DNA from: Cellulophaga fucicola
GTDB taxonomy: Bacteria > Bacteroidota > Bacteroidia > Flavobacteriales > Flavobacteriaceae
Assembly (NCBI RefSeq): GCF_900119145.1
Contig: NZ_FPIY01000001.1
Location: forward strand, 620,001 to 684,000
Length of the DNA stretch: 64,000 bases
Direction: 5' to 3'
A model generated the notes under the pieces. The model was not told the origin of the DNA. It saw nothing but the letters and a program-made list of their open reading frames with translations, and did not search any database. The translations under genes and the position numbers were made by a program. This document shows, piece by piece, positions 8,272 through 18,318 of the stretch. Position 1 is the first letter of the stretch. Every line of letters starts with the position of its first letter.

Positions 8272-9153
8272 TTATGCTTTAGTGTAGGCAGCATTAAACT
8301 TGGTAGTCTTAGAGCGAGAAACAGGAATTGTAATTGAACAATTTTTTAATGACAATTGGTAACCTTGAGCATTACCAGAAATTGATTCAATAGCATTTAA
8401 ATGCACCAAGTAAGAACGATGTGTTTTAAAGATATATTGGTCTACTGGTTGTAATTGCTTTTCTAGTTCTTTAAGTGTAATACGAATTAATTTTTTACGA
8501 ATTCCGTTGGCAGAAGAAGTGACTATTTCTGTGTAATTACTTTCTACTTTTGCAAAAAGAAAGTCTTTAATTTTTAGTTCAAAATTATCATTAGAAACGG
8601 AGCTATTTATTAAAATTATGATATTGTTTTGTAACTCTAAAGCTTTGTTTTTTGGAAGTTCTCTTAAATTAGTTGTATGCTTATTTATTAGTCGCTCTAA
8701 GTTTAGTGGTAATATAATTAGTATTAAAAGAAACCCTACTAAAAAGGTATTACGCATTTCTTCCCATAAATAACGCAAAGACCAATTATCAGGATTTGTA
8801 TAAATTAGATCTCTTATTAAAAAACTACAAATACCTATAATTAAAAGAATAATGGATAAGTGAAAAATTTCCTTACCAAGAGTCCAAACAGTATTATCTT
8901 TTAGTGTTATATCTAATAATCTAAAATAGATATAAGCTATAGGAACAGGAATAAATGCATGAAATAATATAATCCATATAGAATTAATTTTATGCTCAGT
9001 AACATTAAAACCAAAAGGCTCAAAAAAATAAGAGAAACTAAAACTTAATATGGAAATAAGTATTAGTAAAACAAATAATCTTTTTGTGTTGTCATAGTAA
9101 TAAGGATAAGGTTCCTTTAAATATTCTTTAATTTGTGTAAATCTTAATTTCAT
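8272..9153 (-). CDS. Membrane-anchored LytTR transcriptional regulator
   Basis: 293 residues. Four TM helices (about 26-44, 58-78, 97-114, 136-152) are followed by a linker and a LytTR DNA-binding domain (about 193-293) with the motifs FAKVESNYTEI, ...RITLKELEKQL and FKTHRSYLVHLNAI. It has no receiver domain, so the membrane part probably acts as the sensor. Such one-component LytTR proteins are common in Flavobacteriia. It is transcribed toward the acyltransferase gene, but a gap of about 105 bp makes an operon uncertain. The signal and targets are unknown. Confidence 0.88.
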   Translation of the reverse strand: MKLRFTQIKEYLKEPYPYYYDNTKRLFVLLILISILSFSFSYFFEPFGFNVTEHKINSIWIILFHAFIPVPIAYIYFRLLDITLKDNTVWTLGKEIFHLSIILLIIGICSFLIRDLIYTNPDNWSLRYLWEEMRNTFLVGFLLILIILPLNLERLINKHTTNLRELPKNKALELQNNIIILINSSVSNDNFELKIKDFLFAKVESNYTEIVTSSANGIRKKLIRITLKELEKQLQPVDQYIFKTHRSYLVHLNAIESISGNAQGYQLSLKNCSITIPVSRSKTTKFNAAYTKA

Positions 9154-9207
9154 CTAAAAGCTAAATTAGTTTTTTTACAGCAACTGAATTAATATTTCTT
9201 CTAAAAA

Positions 9208-9479
9208 CCAATCCACGAGAATCGCGTATTTAAAAATTTCTGTATCTATTTAAGCGAATGAGCCAGCTAGCGCTTTGGCAAACTACAGTTTCTTAAATAA
9301 ATTTATTCTCAAAAGTTTCATCTGCAATGTAATGAAACCGAATATTGAGATTAGGTTGGGCGTAGCTATACCAAATAATCTCAATGAGGTTCACGAGCTC
9401 CTATTTATCAAATATAAGATAGCGAGCGAGTAAACACTTTTTACGAAACGACGATAGGAGAGAAGTGGAATGTGTGTGG
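9208..9479. repeat. Dispersed intergenic repeat, copy B with internal inverted repeats
   Basis: It fills most of the 440-bp gap 9154-9593. The 5' core (9214-9244) is identical to 3114-3144, and the 3' module (9453-9479) matches copies A and C. In between are two strong inverted repeats: GTTTCAT / ATGAAAC (about 9316-9339) and TTGAGATTA / TAATCTCAA (about 9345-9386). These suggest a structured RNA or a compound repeat. No ORF is visible. Confidence 0.6.
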
Positions 9480-9593
9480 AATGGAAATTTAAGCCAGTAA
9501 TTTATTTAATTCTGGTGGAACCAATAAAATCACTTGTAATTACATCTTTAATTATGTCAAATATCAATTGAAAACACAATAGTATAGGTTACA

Positions 9594-10439
9594 TTAAAGA
9601 TTAGTCTTCCTAAACGTATTGGGAGACATGTGTTTTATCATTTTAAATTGTCTATTAAAATTAGAAGTGTTGTTAAATCCCGATTTAAAAGCAATGTCGT
9701 TAATAGATAAATCCTTGTCAGTACTTAATAATTTACAAGCATTTTCAACTCGTAATTCAATTAAAAAACTAACAAACGTTTTGTTCGTTCGCTTTTTAAA
9801 ATATTTACAAAACGCATTTTTTGTCATATTAGCAACGCTTGCAACATCATCCAAGGTTATATTTTGATACGCGTTTTCTAATGTAAAATCAAATACATTT
9901 CGCATCCTTTTTCCTTCAAGATCAGAATATTTTTTAGTGTAAACAAAATTAGAAAGCGGTTGGTATTTGGACACCGATATAATTTTTAAAATTTCTAATA
10001 ACAAAATAAAACGCTCTAATTTTGACGCTGTTTTAAGTTTAAAAAAGGCGTCAATAATAGCATTCTTATTTGTTTGTACTACTAACCCTTGCGAGAAATT
10101 TGTAAAGCAATGGTTAATTTCTGCAAAGTCATTTAAATCAAAAAAAGTATCTCCAAAAGAAGATGCTGTAAAAAACAGACTCAACATTTTAGAGTCGCTT
10201 ACTGCATTTTTATCACTTTTAAAAGCATGAGGTAAATTGCTTCCAATAACAAAAATATCATTTTCAGCAAAGCTAGAAATACGATCACCAACCAATAAAG
10301 TACCATTCCCTTTTTCAATAAAACTTATTTGAATTTCGTCATGTTGGTGCAGTTTATCATAAAACACCAATTCAATATCTTCTTGATAAATCAAGGCGTT
10401 ATTTTCTGGTTTAGGAATTTTAAAGGGTAAAACTTTCAT
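9594..10439 (-). CDS. AraC-family regulator of the hydroxyproline operon (predicted)
   Basis: 281 residues. An N-terminal cupin-like effector domain (about 15-130: YDKLHQHDEIQISFIEKGNG, then GDRISSFAENDIFVIGSNLPH) precedes a C-terminal double helix-turn-helix (about 180-280: ITLDDVASVANMTKNAFCKY and DIAFKSGFNNTSNFNRQFK), the AraC signature. It is divergent from the hydroxyproline genes across a 145-bp shared promoter region. Local AraC activators of catabolic operons are usual, so it probably senses hydroxyproline or an intermediate. The role is inferred from position only. Confidence 0.88.
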   Translation of the reverse strand: MKVLPFKIPKPENNALIYQEDIELVFYDKLHQHDEIQISFIEKGNGTLLVGDRISSFAENDIFVIGSNLPHAFKSDKNAVSDSKMLSLFFTASSFGDTFFDLNDFAEINHCFTNFSQGLVVQTNKNAIIDAFFKLKTASKLERFILLLEILKIISVSKYQPLSNFVYTKKYSDLEGKRMRNVFDFTLENAYQNITLDDVASVANMTKNAFCKYFKKRTNKTFVSFLIELRVENACKLLSTDKDLSINDIAFKSGFNNTSNFNRQFKMIKHMSPNTFRKTNL

Positions 10440-10584
10440 TTCAAATAGTTGTATTTTAATCTAAAATTATTCAATAATACAAAATTATGTGTTATTAAGG
10501 ATAATATAGTATCTAAAGTGAGTAATTTAATCTTATTTTAATATTTGTTAACTCTTTAATTTTACTAACATTAAAAATAGAATT

Positions 10585-11541
10585 ATGAGTATACAATGGA
10601 ATGGCGTAATGCCAGCTGTGTTTACATGGTTGAAGGAGTCAAAATCTGGCGCTCTTGAAATTGACTTTGAAGCAACACAAAAACAGGCTGCAGGTATTTT
10701 AAAGGTTCAAGGAAAAGGCGGAAGCAGAATGAGCGGACTTGTCGGTTCTGGAACACTGGGTGAGAATAGCTACCTGAGCACCAAGCAGCGTCTTTCTTTA
10801 CTTAAATCCCTTTCTGAGGTTGCTAAAGAATACAATGTCCCGTTAATTAGCGGAGCAGCAGCAGAAACTAAGGAAGAACTTGCTAAAATTGTTGAAGGAC
10901 TTGCAACAGTTGGAGTTGATACAGTCATGGTTATGCCACCAAAAACTAAGGCGATTCCTTCTGAAAAAGAAATGTATGAGTACTATGCACTTTCTGAAGC
11001 GACTGCAAAAGATGTAGGCGTAACAATTATGCCTTATAACAATCCTGATGCAGCCGGTTATCATGCGCTCTCAACAGACCTTCTTAAAAGACTTTCTGTT
11101 CTTCCTAAGGTAACTGCTCTTAAAATATCGACTATAGATGTTTCAATTATTGAAACCTTGATGTTAGAGAACAAAGATTTAAAAGTTTTGGCTGGAGTAG
11201 ACACAGTAACTGTATATGCAGGACTTGCTGGAGCAAGTGGTGGTATTACAGGTGTAGGTACTATCTTCCCAAAAGCAAGTGTTACTATGCAGGAGTATGT
11301 TTTAAATGGAGAATGGGCTGAGGCATACAAAATTTCTCAGGCTTTAAATTCATTATCGTATCTAGATGCTCAGCCACTGCTTATGGAATATCTTAAGCTT
11401 GCTATGGGAATTCATCATAATGATGTTGCTGGAGGGCTTCGTACTTTTGGTAAGAAATTAACGCAACAGCAAATTGATGATGTACGTGCAAGATATATTC
11501 TGGCAAAAGAAAGACTTGAAGTTCTGGACTTAATAGGGTAA
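10585..11541 (+). CDS. DapA-family lyase; predicted 1-pyrroline-4-hydroxy-2-carboxylate deaminase
   Basis: 318 residues, a TIM barrel of the dihydrodipicolinate synthase/N-acetylneuraminate lyase family. The Schiff-base lysine is Lys180 (TALKIST) and the catalytic tyrosine Tyr151 (MPYNNP). Known: in trans-4-hydroxyproline breakdown a DapA homolog converts 1-pyrroline-4-hydroxy-2-carboxylate to 2-oxoglutarate semialdehyde and ammonia. The neighbours supply all other steps, so this assignment is firm by context. Odd: leucine is written CTT again and again and G+C is visibly higher than in the next genes, which use TTA almost only. It is followed by a 201-bp gap, the only loose joint in the operon. 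Both facts suggest a separate origin. Confidence 0.88.
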   Translation: MSIQWNGVMPAVFTWLKESKSGALEIDFEATQKQAAGILKVQGKGGSRMSGLVGSGTLGENSYLSTKQRLSLLKSLSEVAKEYNVPLISGAAAETKEELAKIVEGLATVGVDTVMVMPPKTKAIPSEKEMYEYYALSEATAKDVGVTIMPYNNPDAAGYHALSTDLLKRLSVLPKVTALKISTIDVSIIETLMLENKDLKVLAGVDTVTVYAGLAGASGGITGVGTIFPKASVTMQEYVLNGEWAEAYKISQALNSLSYLDAQPLLMEYLKLAMGIHHNDVAGGLRTFGKKLTQQQIDDVRARYILAKERLEVLDLIG

Positions 11542-11742
11542 GCCTTTCAAATATTCAAAAAAGAGAAAGCTTCGTTTTTAAAGAAGGCAAAATATAGACA
11601 TTATAACACGTTTATCATAATTCTAGAGATGATTTGGAGAAAAGGTTTTTCATCTCAAGCTATTATTGCAAAATATCGATAATCAAAAAAAGGTAGCTTA
11701 CAAACCAGTAAAATTGAAAAAACATTTAAAAAATTAGTAAAG

Positions 11743-13320
11743 ATGATATCAGGAAAAAACTTTATAGGCAATCAATTATCTGCCAACGGAACCAAAACAT
11801 ATAAAACTTTTAATCCGGAATTAAATACAGAGAATGCTATTGTTTTTACAGAAGCAACAGCTCAAGAAATTGATGATGCAGTAAATTTAGCAGCATCAGC
11901 TTTTAAAGAATTTAGAGCAGTTTCTGGAATTAAAAAAGCCGAATTTTTAAACGCAATTGCAGATGAAATTTTAGCACTAGACGATGTATTAGTCAAAACA
12001 TATTGCTCAGAAACAGGTTTGCCAGAAGGAAGAGCAAAAGGAGAAAGAGGAAGAACAATTGGACAATTACGAAGCTTTGCAAATTTAGTAGCAGAAGGAT
12101 CATGGGTTGAAGCAACAATAGATACAGCACAACCTAATAGAGAGCCAATGCCAAGATCCGATATCAGAAAAATGTTAATTCCTTTAGGTCCAGTTGTTGT
12201 TTTTGGCGCAAGTAATTTTCCTTTAGCCTATTCTACAGCTGGTGGAGACACAGCAGCAGCTTTAGCTTCAGGTTGTCCAGTAATTGTAAAATCGCATCCA
12301 ATGCATTCTGGAACAGGAGCACTAGTAGCATCTGCAATTATTAAAGCAGCTGAAAAAACAGGAATGCCAAATGGTGTGTTTTCTAATTTAAATTCTAGCG
12401 GAATAGAAGTTGGGCAACAATTAGTGGCACACCCAAAAGTAAAAGCAGTTGGTTTTACAGGAAGCATAAAAGGAGGAAGAGCCTTATTAGATTTAGCTTC
12501 AAAAAGAGCAGAGCCAATCCCTGTTTTTGCAGAAATGGGAAGTATAAATCCGGTTATAATTTTGCCAAAAGCATTAGAAAATATACAAGCAGACATTGCT
12601 AAAACGTATGCAAGTTCTATCACTTTAGGGACTGGTCAATTTTGTACAAATCCTGGATTATTATTAGGTATTAAAAGCGACGCTTTAACAAGCTTTATAA
12701 ATAATGTATCGGAAGAAATTACTAAAATAAATCCGTCATGTATGTTGCATCCAAATATTAAAAAAGGATACATCAGTAATAAAGAAAAAGTAGTGTCGCA
12801 AGCTAACGTTACAGTAACAGCAAACTATACATTAGACCTTCAAAATAATTATGCAGCACAAGCTATTGTTACTGTCCATGGAAAAACATTTTTAGAAAAT
12901 CCGACATTACATTTAGAAGTTTTTGGACCTTTTTCTATGATTGTCCAATGTGAAAACGCATCAGAATTAGAAACCATTATCGCTAGTTTAGAAGGGCAAT
13001 TAACAGGAACTGTAATTTCTGATGCCAATGAAGTTGCTAACTATTCAGCAGTAATTGCTGCACTACAAAATAGAGTGGGACGTATTATTTTTAACGGAGT
13101 TCCAACAGGAGTAGAGGTTTGCGAATCTATGGTACATGGAGGTCCATATCCTGCGTCTACAGATAGTAGGTTTACAGCAGTTGGAATAGGTTCTATAAAA
13201 CGTTGGGTACGTCCGTTTAGTTATCAAGATTGGCCAAATAATTTGTTGCCAAATGAATTAAAAAACGATAATCCTTCCAATATTTTTAGGGTTATTGATG
13301 GATTAAGAACAAAAAATTAA
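11743..13320 (+). CDS. 2-oxoglutarate semialdehyde dehydrogenase (aldehyde dehydrogenase family)
   Basis: 525 residues, the long ALDH type related to fatty-aldehyde and 2-oxoglutarate semialdehyde dehydrogenases. Catalytic Glu264 (FAEMGSINPV) and Cys301 (GQFCTNPG) are present, as are the cofactor loop GASNFPLAYSTAGGDTAAAL and the phosphate-binding PVIVKSHP. It would oxidise 2-oxoglutarate semialdehyde to 2-oxoglutarate, the last step of hydroxyproline breakdown, feeding the TCA cycle. Three bases separate it from the epimerase. The 201-bp gap before it holds no recognisable gene; a 17-codon open stretch at its 3' end (about 11630-11683) is probably chance. Confidence 0.9.
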   Translation: MISGKNFIGNQLSANGTKTYKTFNPELNTENAIVFTEATAQEIDDAVNLAASAFKEFRAVSGIKKAEFLNAIADEILALDDVLVKTYCSETGLPEGRAKGERGRTIGQLRSFANLVAEGSWVEATIDTAQPNREPMPRSDIRKMLIPLGPVVVFGASNFPLAYSTAGGDTAAALASGCPVIVKSHPMHSGTGALVASAIIKAAEKTGMPNGVFSNLNSSGIEVGQQLVAHPKVKAVGFTGSIKGGRALLDLASKRAEPIPVFAEMGSINPVIILPKALENIQADIAKTYASSITLGTGQFCTNPGLLLGIKSDALTSFINNVSEEITKINPSCMLHPNIKKGYISNKEKVVSQANVTVTANYTLDLQNNYAAQAIVTVHGKTFLENPTLHLEVFGPFSMIVQCENASELETIIASLEGQLTGTVISDANEVANYSAVIAALQNRVGRIIFNGVPTGVEVCESMVHGGPYPASTDSRFTAVGIGSIKRWVRPFSYQDWPNNLLPNELKNDNPSNIFRVIDGLRTKN

Positions 13321-13323
13321 GAA

Positions 13324-14334
13324 ATGAGTAAGCACACGTTTGTTTGTATAGATGCTCATACTTGCGGAAACCCTGTTAGAGTTATAAAAAGTGGAGGTCC
13401 TAAATTAATTGGAAATACCATGAGCGAAAAACGACTTCATTTTTTAAAAGAATTCGATTGGATCAGAAAAGGGTTAATGTTTGAGCCTCGAGGACATGAT
13501 ATGATGAGTGGTAGCATCTTGTATCCACCACATAATCCAGAAAATGACTTTGCTATTTTATTTGTTGAAACATCAGGTTGCTTACCAATGTGTGGACATG
13601 GTACAATTGGTACCATTACAATTGCAATTGAAGAGGGTTTAATACAACCCAAAATTCCAGGGAAAATTAAAATGGAAGCGCCTGCTGGTTTAGTAGAAAT
13701 TGAATACAAGCAAGTAAACAATAAAGTAGAATGGGTAAAACTTACTAATGTAAAAAGTTATTTAGCTGCTCAAGAGTTAACAATAGATTGTCCAGAATTA
13801 GGAGAGATTACGTTTGATGTTGCTTATGGCGGAAATTATTATGCCATAGTAGATCCTCAGAAAAACTTCTCTGGTGTTCATAATTTTACAGCGTCCAAGA
13901 TTATTCAATATTCTCAAATAGTGCGTAACAGAATTAACGAAAAATATCCTAATCAATTTGTGCATCCAGAAAATGAAACCATAAAAAATGTAACGCATAT
14001 GTTGTGGACAGGTAATCCTATAGACCCAACATCATCAGGAAGAAATGCAGTGTTTTATGGAGACAAAGCTATCGATAGAAGTCCTTGTGGAACTGGTACT
14101 TCTGCTAGATTAGCACAATTGTATGCCAAAGGAAAATTAAAAATTGATGAGCCTTTTATACACGAAAGCTTTATTGGTAGTAAATTTATAGGACGTGTTG
14201 AAAAAGAAACCATTTTGGATGGTAAACTAGCCATAATACCAAGCATTCAAGGATGGGCAAAAGTTTTTGGGCACAATACTATTACTATTGATGATCAAGA
14301 TGATCCTTATGCACATGGTTTCCAAGTAATTTAA
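13324..14334 (+). CDS. 4-hydroxyproline 2-epimerase (proline racemase family)
   Basis: 336 residues. It interconverts trans-4-hydroxy-L-proline and cis-4-hydroxy-D-proline without a cofactor. Both catalytic cysteines of the two-base mechanism are present: Cys90 in MCGHGTIG and Cys255 in SPCGTGTSA. The second being Cys rather than Thr separates true epimerases from the dehydratase branch. It starts three bases after the ALDH stop and ends one base before the FAD enzyme start, so the genes are clearly co-translated. This is the pathway's entry step. Confidence 0.93.
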   Translation: MSKHTFVCIDAHTCGNPVRVIKSGGPKLIGNTMSEKRLHFLKEFDWIRKGLMFEPRGHDMMSGSILYPPHNPENDFAILFVETSGCLPMCGHGTIGTITIAIEEGLIQPKIPGKIKMEAPAGLVEIEYKQVNNKVEWVKLTNVKSYLAAQELTIDCPELGEITFDVAYGGNYYAIVDPQKNFSGVHNFTASKIIQYSQIVRNRINEKYPNQFVHPENETIKNVTHMLWTGNPIDPTSSGRNAVFYGDKAIDRSPCGTGTSARLAQLYAKGKLKIDEPFIHESFIGSKFIGRVEKETILDGKLAIIPSIQGWAKVFGHNTITIDDQDDPYAHGFQVI

Positions 14335-14335
14335 T

Positions 14336-15583
14336 ATGAATAAAAACGTAATAATCATTGGTGGAGGAATAATAGGTTTAAGTACAGCTTATTATCTTTT
14401 AGAAGAAGGCCATCAAGTAACAATAATTGATAAATCTAATTTCTCAAGCGGTGCATCTTATGTTAATGCGGGCTATATAACACCTAGTCATTTTATTCCG
14501 TTAGCAGCTCCAGGAATGATTAATAAAGGGATTAAGTGGATGTTTAATCCAACTAGTCCTTTTTATATTAAACCGCGTTTAAATGCAGATTTTTTAAAAT
14601 GGACTTGGGCATTTAAAAAATCGGCTACTGCGTCTAAAGTAGAAAAAGCAATTCCAGTAATTAAAGCTATTAATATTTTAAGTCGAGATTTATACGAAGC
14701 TATTAAAGCATCTAACGCGTTTAATTTTCATTATGAACGTAAAGGTTTATTAATGTGCTATCAATCTGATAAGGTTGGTGAAGCAGAATGGAAGATTGGT
14801 AAACGTGGAATTGAAGAAGGTTTAGGTGTTAAAAATTTAACTAAAAAAGAAGTCGATGTTCTAGAGCCAAATGCAAACCTGAATATTAAAGGCGCTATTT
14901 ATTTTGATTCGGATGCACATATGACTCCAACAGATTTTATGCCAGAAATGGTAAAGTATTTAAAGACAAAAGGCGTTATTTTTTATGCTAATGAAGACGT
15001 AAAAGATATTGAAGTAACAAACGGAACAGTTTCAAAAATAATAACAAACAAACAAGAATTAAAAGCTGACGAAGTTGTTTTAGCAGCAGGAAGTTGGAGC
15101 CCATTATTGACTAAAAAACTAGGGTTACAAATTCCAATACAAGCAGGAAAAGGATACAGAATTAATGTAAACAGAGAAACAGGAATTACAATTCCCGCAA
15201 TACTATGCGAAGCAAAAGTAGCAGTTACTCCAATGCAAGGATTTACACGTTTTGCTGGCACAATGGAAATCGCTGGAATCAATCATAATATTAATCCAAT
15301 TAGAGTACAAACTATTGCCAATGCAGCAAAGAATTATTATACTAATTTGAATATTTCTGAAGTAGAAAAAGAAGCTGCAGATTGTGGTTTAAGACCTTGT
15401 TCTCCAGATGGATTACCTTACATTGGCAAATCATCTAAGTGTACTAATTTAACAATCGCAACAGGTCATGCAATGATGGGTTGGAGTTTAGGACCAGCAA
15501 CAGGGAAGTTAGTTTCCGAAATAATTTCAGAAAAAAAGACTACTTTAGATTTAAGTCCATTTAATCCAGACAGAAAATTTTAA
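14336..15583 (+). CDS. FAD-dependent D-hydroxyproline dehydrogenase (DAO family)
   Basis: 415 residues with an N-terminal Rossmann FAD site (IIGGGIIGLSTAYYLLEEGH, residues 6-25) and a C-terminal DAO signature (CGLRPCSPDGLPYIG, then ATGHAMMGWSLGPATGKLV). In this operon it should oxidise cis-4-hydroxy-D-proline to 1-pyrroline-4-hydroxy-2-carboxylate. Electrons probably pass to the respiratory chain, as in the DadA-like single-subunit forms. A D-amino-acid dehydrogenase of another specificity is the alternative, but the epimerase next door favours hydroxyproline. Confidence 0.88.
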   Translation: MNKNVIIIGGGIIGLSTAYYLLEEGHQVTIIDKSNFSSGASYVNAGYITPSHFIPLAAPGMINKGIKWMFNPTSPFYIKPRLNADFLKWTWAFKKSATASKVEKAIPVIKAINILSRDLYEAIKASNAFNFHYERKGLLMCYQSDKVGEAEWKIGKRGIEEGLGVKNLTKKEVDVLEPNANLNIKGAIYFDSDAHMTPTDFMPEMVKYLKTKGVIFYANEDVKDIEVTNGTVSKIITNKQELKADEVVLAAGSWSPLLTKKLGLQIPIQAGKGYRINVNRETGITIPAILCEAKVAVTPMQGFTRFAGTMEIAGINHNINPIRVQTIANAAKNYYTNLNISEVEKEAADCGLRPCSPDGLPYIGKSSKCTNLTIATGHAMMGWSLGPATGKLVSEIISEKKTTLDLSPFNPDRKF

Positions 15584-15584
15584 T

Positions 15585-15707
15585 ATGAGATACGACTCAA
15601 TTCCGAATATTTTATTCCAAAACAATTCATGTTTGAACAATAGTTTTTTAAACACTAATTCTATATTTAAAAGTAATGTCGTGATGTTAGAGCATTTATC
15701 TAATTGA
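15585..15707 (+). pseudogene. Stub of a lost fifth operon gene, possibly aminopeptidase P
   Basis: An ATG one base after the FAD dehydrogenase stop opens a 40-codon frame that ends in TGA. The first dozen residues (MRYDSIPNILFQNN) resemble from memory the N-terminus of Bacteroidota M24 aminopeptidase P proteins, after which similarity is lost. The tight spacing is that of a real gene start. A prolidase-type enzyme would fit a pathway fed by collagen peptides. Inference: the 5' end of a deleted gene. The following sequence to 16367 (784 bp in all) is repeats and AT-rich filler with no other gene. Confidence 0.4.
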
Positions 15708-15794
15708 GAAATATATGTGTTTTAAAAAGTAATTCTTGAATTAAGTAAAAATGCTTTAGAGAATATGATTGACAAACTTTAATTGTTAGTTCTA

Positions 15795-16335
<541 letters not shown>

Positions 16336-16367
16336 GAACCACTCTTACATTGTGGTTTCTTCTGTAT

Positions 16368-18065
16368 TTATTTAAATTCTTCTGCGTAGTATGTTTCAGC
16401 ATCTTTAAGTAACAACTGCATTTTTTCTCTTTCTAATACAACTCTAATAGTATCCCAATTTAAATACGAAACAAAATCATCTACAATACAATCTAGAAAT
16501 GTAGAAATACTAGAGATATTAAAATACAAACGACCAGTTCTACGTACAAAGAAATCTGTAAGACTGTTTGTCATTTCAAAATGAATACAATACCAAAGTT
16601 CTGCCCTAATAAGATTCTCTAAAGCATTAGTACTTGTAAAAGATGCTGCTTTCTCTAAAATGGTTGATGCTTTTTTGCCATATGTAGTACACAAATACCA
16701 AGCATAATATGCATCTGTAATATGTAGTTTTTTCAATTCTATTTCTAATTCTTTTTGGTATGCAGCAACTTCTTCATCAGACGTCATTGCAGGTTCTACC
16801 AGTGGTAATTCTTCTGTAATAGAATCGCGCAAAGATTTTTTTTTATCGTCTGTAACAGTCTTTAATACAGTATCTATAACACGTTGCGCCATTTTTCTGT
16901 ACCCTGTAAGTTTTCCGCCAGCAATAGAAATTAATCCGCTAGAAGAAACAAATATTTCATCTTTTCTAGATAATTCAGAAGGATCTTTATCTTCTTCGTG
17001 AATAAGTGGTCGTAAACCTGCCCAGTTAGATTCTATATCATCTACAGTTAAATTTAAGCCAGGAAATGTATGGTTTACGGCGTTTAATAAATAATCTGCA
17101 TCATCTTCTGTAGCCACTACCCTTTCTAAATTACCAGAATAATTGGTGTCTGTTGTACCCACATAGGTAGATCTACCACGCGGTATAGCAAAGATCATAC
17201 GGCCATCTTCTACATCAAAATAGACAGATTGCTTTATAGGTAATTTATCAAACGGAAAAACAAGATGTACACCCTTTGTTAAATGCAGGTGTTTTTTGCT
17301 CATAGACGCATCTTTTTTACGCAATGTATCTACCCAAGGTCCGGCTGCAGAAACATAGTTAATAGCGCTAATATTAAGCGTATTACCGGTGTTTTTATCT
17401 ACACAATTAAGGCTTTCTATTATATGGTCTTTGTTGTATACAAAAGACTCCATTTCGCAATAGTTTACTATAGTAGCACCAAACTCCGTAGCTTTTTTAA
17501 GTATCTCTATGGTTAATCTAGCATCATCTGTCCTGTATTCTGCATAATAACCACTGCCAAGCACAACGGCATTATCTAACAAAGGTTCTTTATCTAAAGT
17601 TTCTTCTTTGTCTAACATTCTACGTCTGTCATCTCCCTCTACATTGGCAAGCATATCGTAGACTTTTAAACCAATGGCAGTCATCATTTTACCATACGTA
17701 CCGCCTTCTATTAAAGGCAATAACATTTTTTCTGGAACCACTAAATGAGGCGCTAATTTGTGCACAATAGCACGCTCAGATCCAGATTCTCTAACCAATC
17801 CTATCTCTAATTGTTTTAAGTAACGTAAACCACCGTGTATTAACTTGGTTGACTTATTACTTGTGCCAGAGGCAAAATCTTTTTTCTCTACCAAACATAC
17901 ACTTAAGCCTCTAGAAGAAGCATCTAGCGCAATACCTGCACCAGTTACACCACCACCAATAATAATTAAATCGAATTTAGTAGATGCTATTTTTTTAAGT
18001 TGTTCTGGTCTGTCTAAAACAGAAAAACGAAGTGTGTTTGTATTAGAATTAGTGTTCTTATGCAT
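16368..18065 (-). CDS. glpD: Aerobic glycerol-3-phosphate dehydrogenase
   Basis: 565 residues, full length for the FAD-linked, membrane-associated GlpD/GlpA family. It oxidises sn-glycerol-3-phosphate to dihydroxyacetone phosphate and passes electrons to quinone. The FAD motif GGGVTGAGIALDASSRG lies at 37-53, and the family signature SGTSNKSTKLIHGGLRYL at 66-83. The C-terminal helical DAO_C domain (about 400-540) is present. It is a single gene: no glpK or glpF is adjacent, so respiratory and lipid turnover use is as likely as glycerol catabolism. Confidence 0.94.
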   Translation of the reverse strand: MHKNTNSNTNTLRFSVLDRPEQLKKIASTKFDLIIIGGGVTGAGIALDASSRGLSVCLVEKKDFASGTSNKSTKLIHGGLRYLKQLEIGLVRESGSERAIVHKLAPHLVVPEKMLLPLIEGGTYGKMMTAIGLKVYDMLANVEGDDRRRMLDKEETLDKEPLLDNAVVLGSGYYAEYRTDDARLTIEILKKATEFGATIVNYCEMESFVYNKDHIIESLNCVDKNTGNTLNISAINYVSAAGPWVDTLRKKDASMSKKHLHLTKGVHLVFPFDKLPIKQSVYFDVEDGRMIFAIPRGRSTYVGTTDTNYSGNLERVVATEDDADYLLNAVNHTFPGLNLTVDDIESNWAGLRPLIHEEDKDPSELSRKDEIFVSSSGLISIAGGKLTGYRKMAQRVIDTVLKTVTDDKKKSLRDSITEELPLVEPAMTSDEEVAAYQKELEIELKKLHITDAYYAWYLCTTYGKKASTILEKAASFTSTNALENLIRAELWYCIHFEMTNSLTDFFVRRTGRLYFNISSISTFLDCIVDDFVSYLNWDTIRVVLEREKMQLLLKDAETYYAEEFK

Positions 18066-18318
18066 AAAATTTTAACTTCTTTAATAATTATGAAAGAACA
18101 AATTACTTAATTGGTTTATTCTAACTACGGGTCTACAGCAAATAGTATACCTAACAATAAAGATACTTATTAGATTACTTAGAAAAACATAAACTTTAAT
18201 TATTATGAAATACAATATTATGGGGTTCTAAAATTTTATTTTTCATAATTCTACTTTTTCCAAGATCCAAGAATTATATACAAAACGTAGATAGGATTTA
18301 ACCCTTAAACAAAACAAA

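Noticed and set aside
11630-11683. Short open stretch MIWRKGFSSQAIIAKYR in the operon gap
   Set aside because: Only 17 codons, no partner or conservation visible; most likely chance.
15726-15782. Short open stretch after the fifth-gene stub (ending ...NALENMIDKL)
   Set aside because: Eighteen codons without a start; could be a gene relic but cannot be told from chance.
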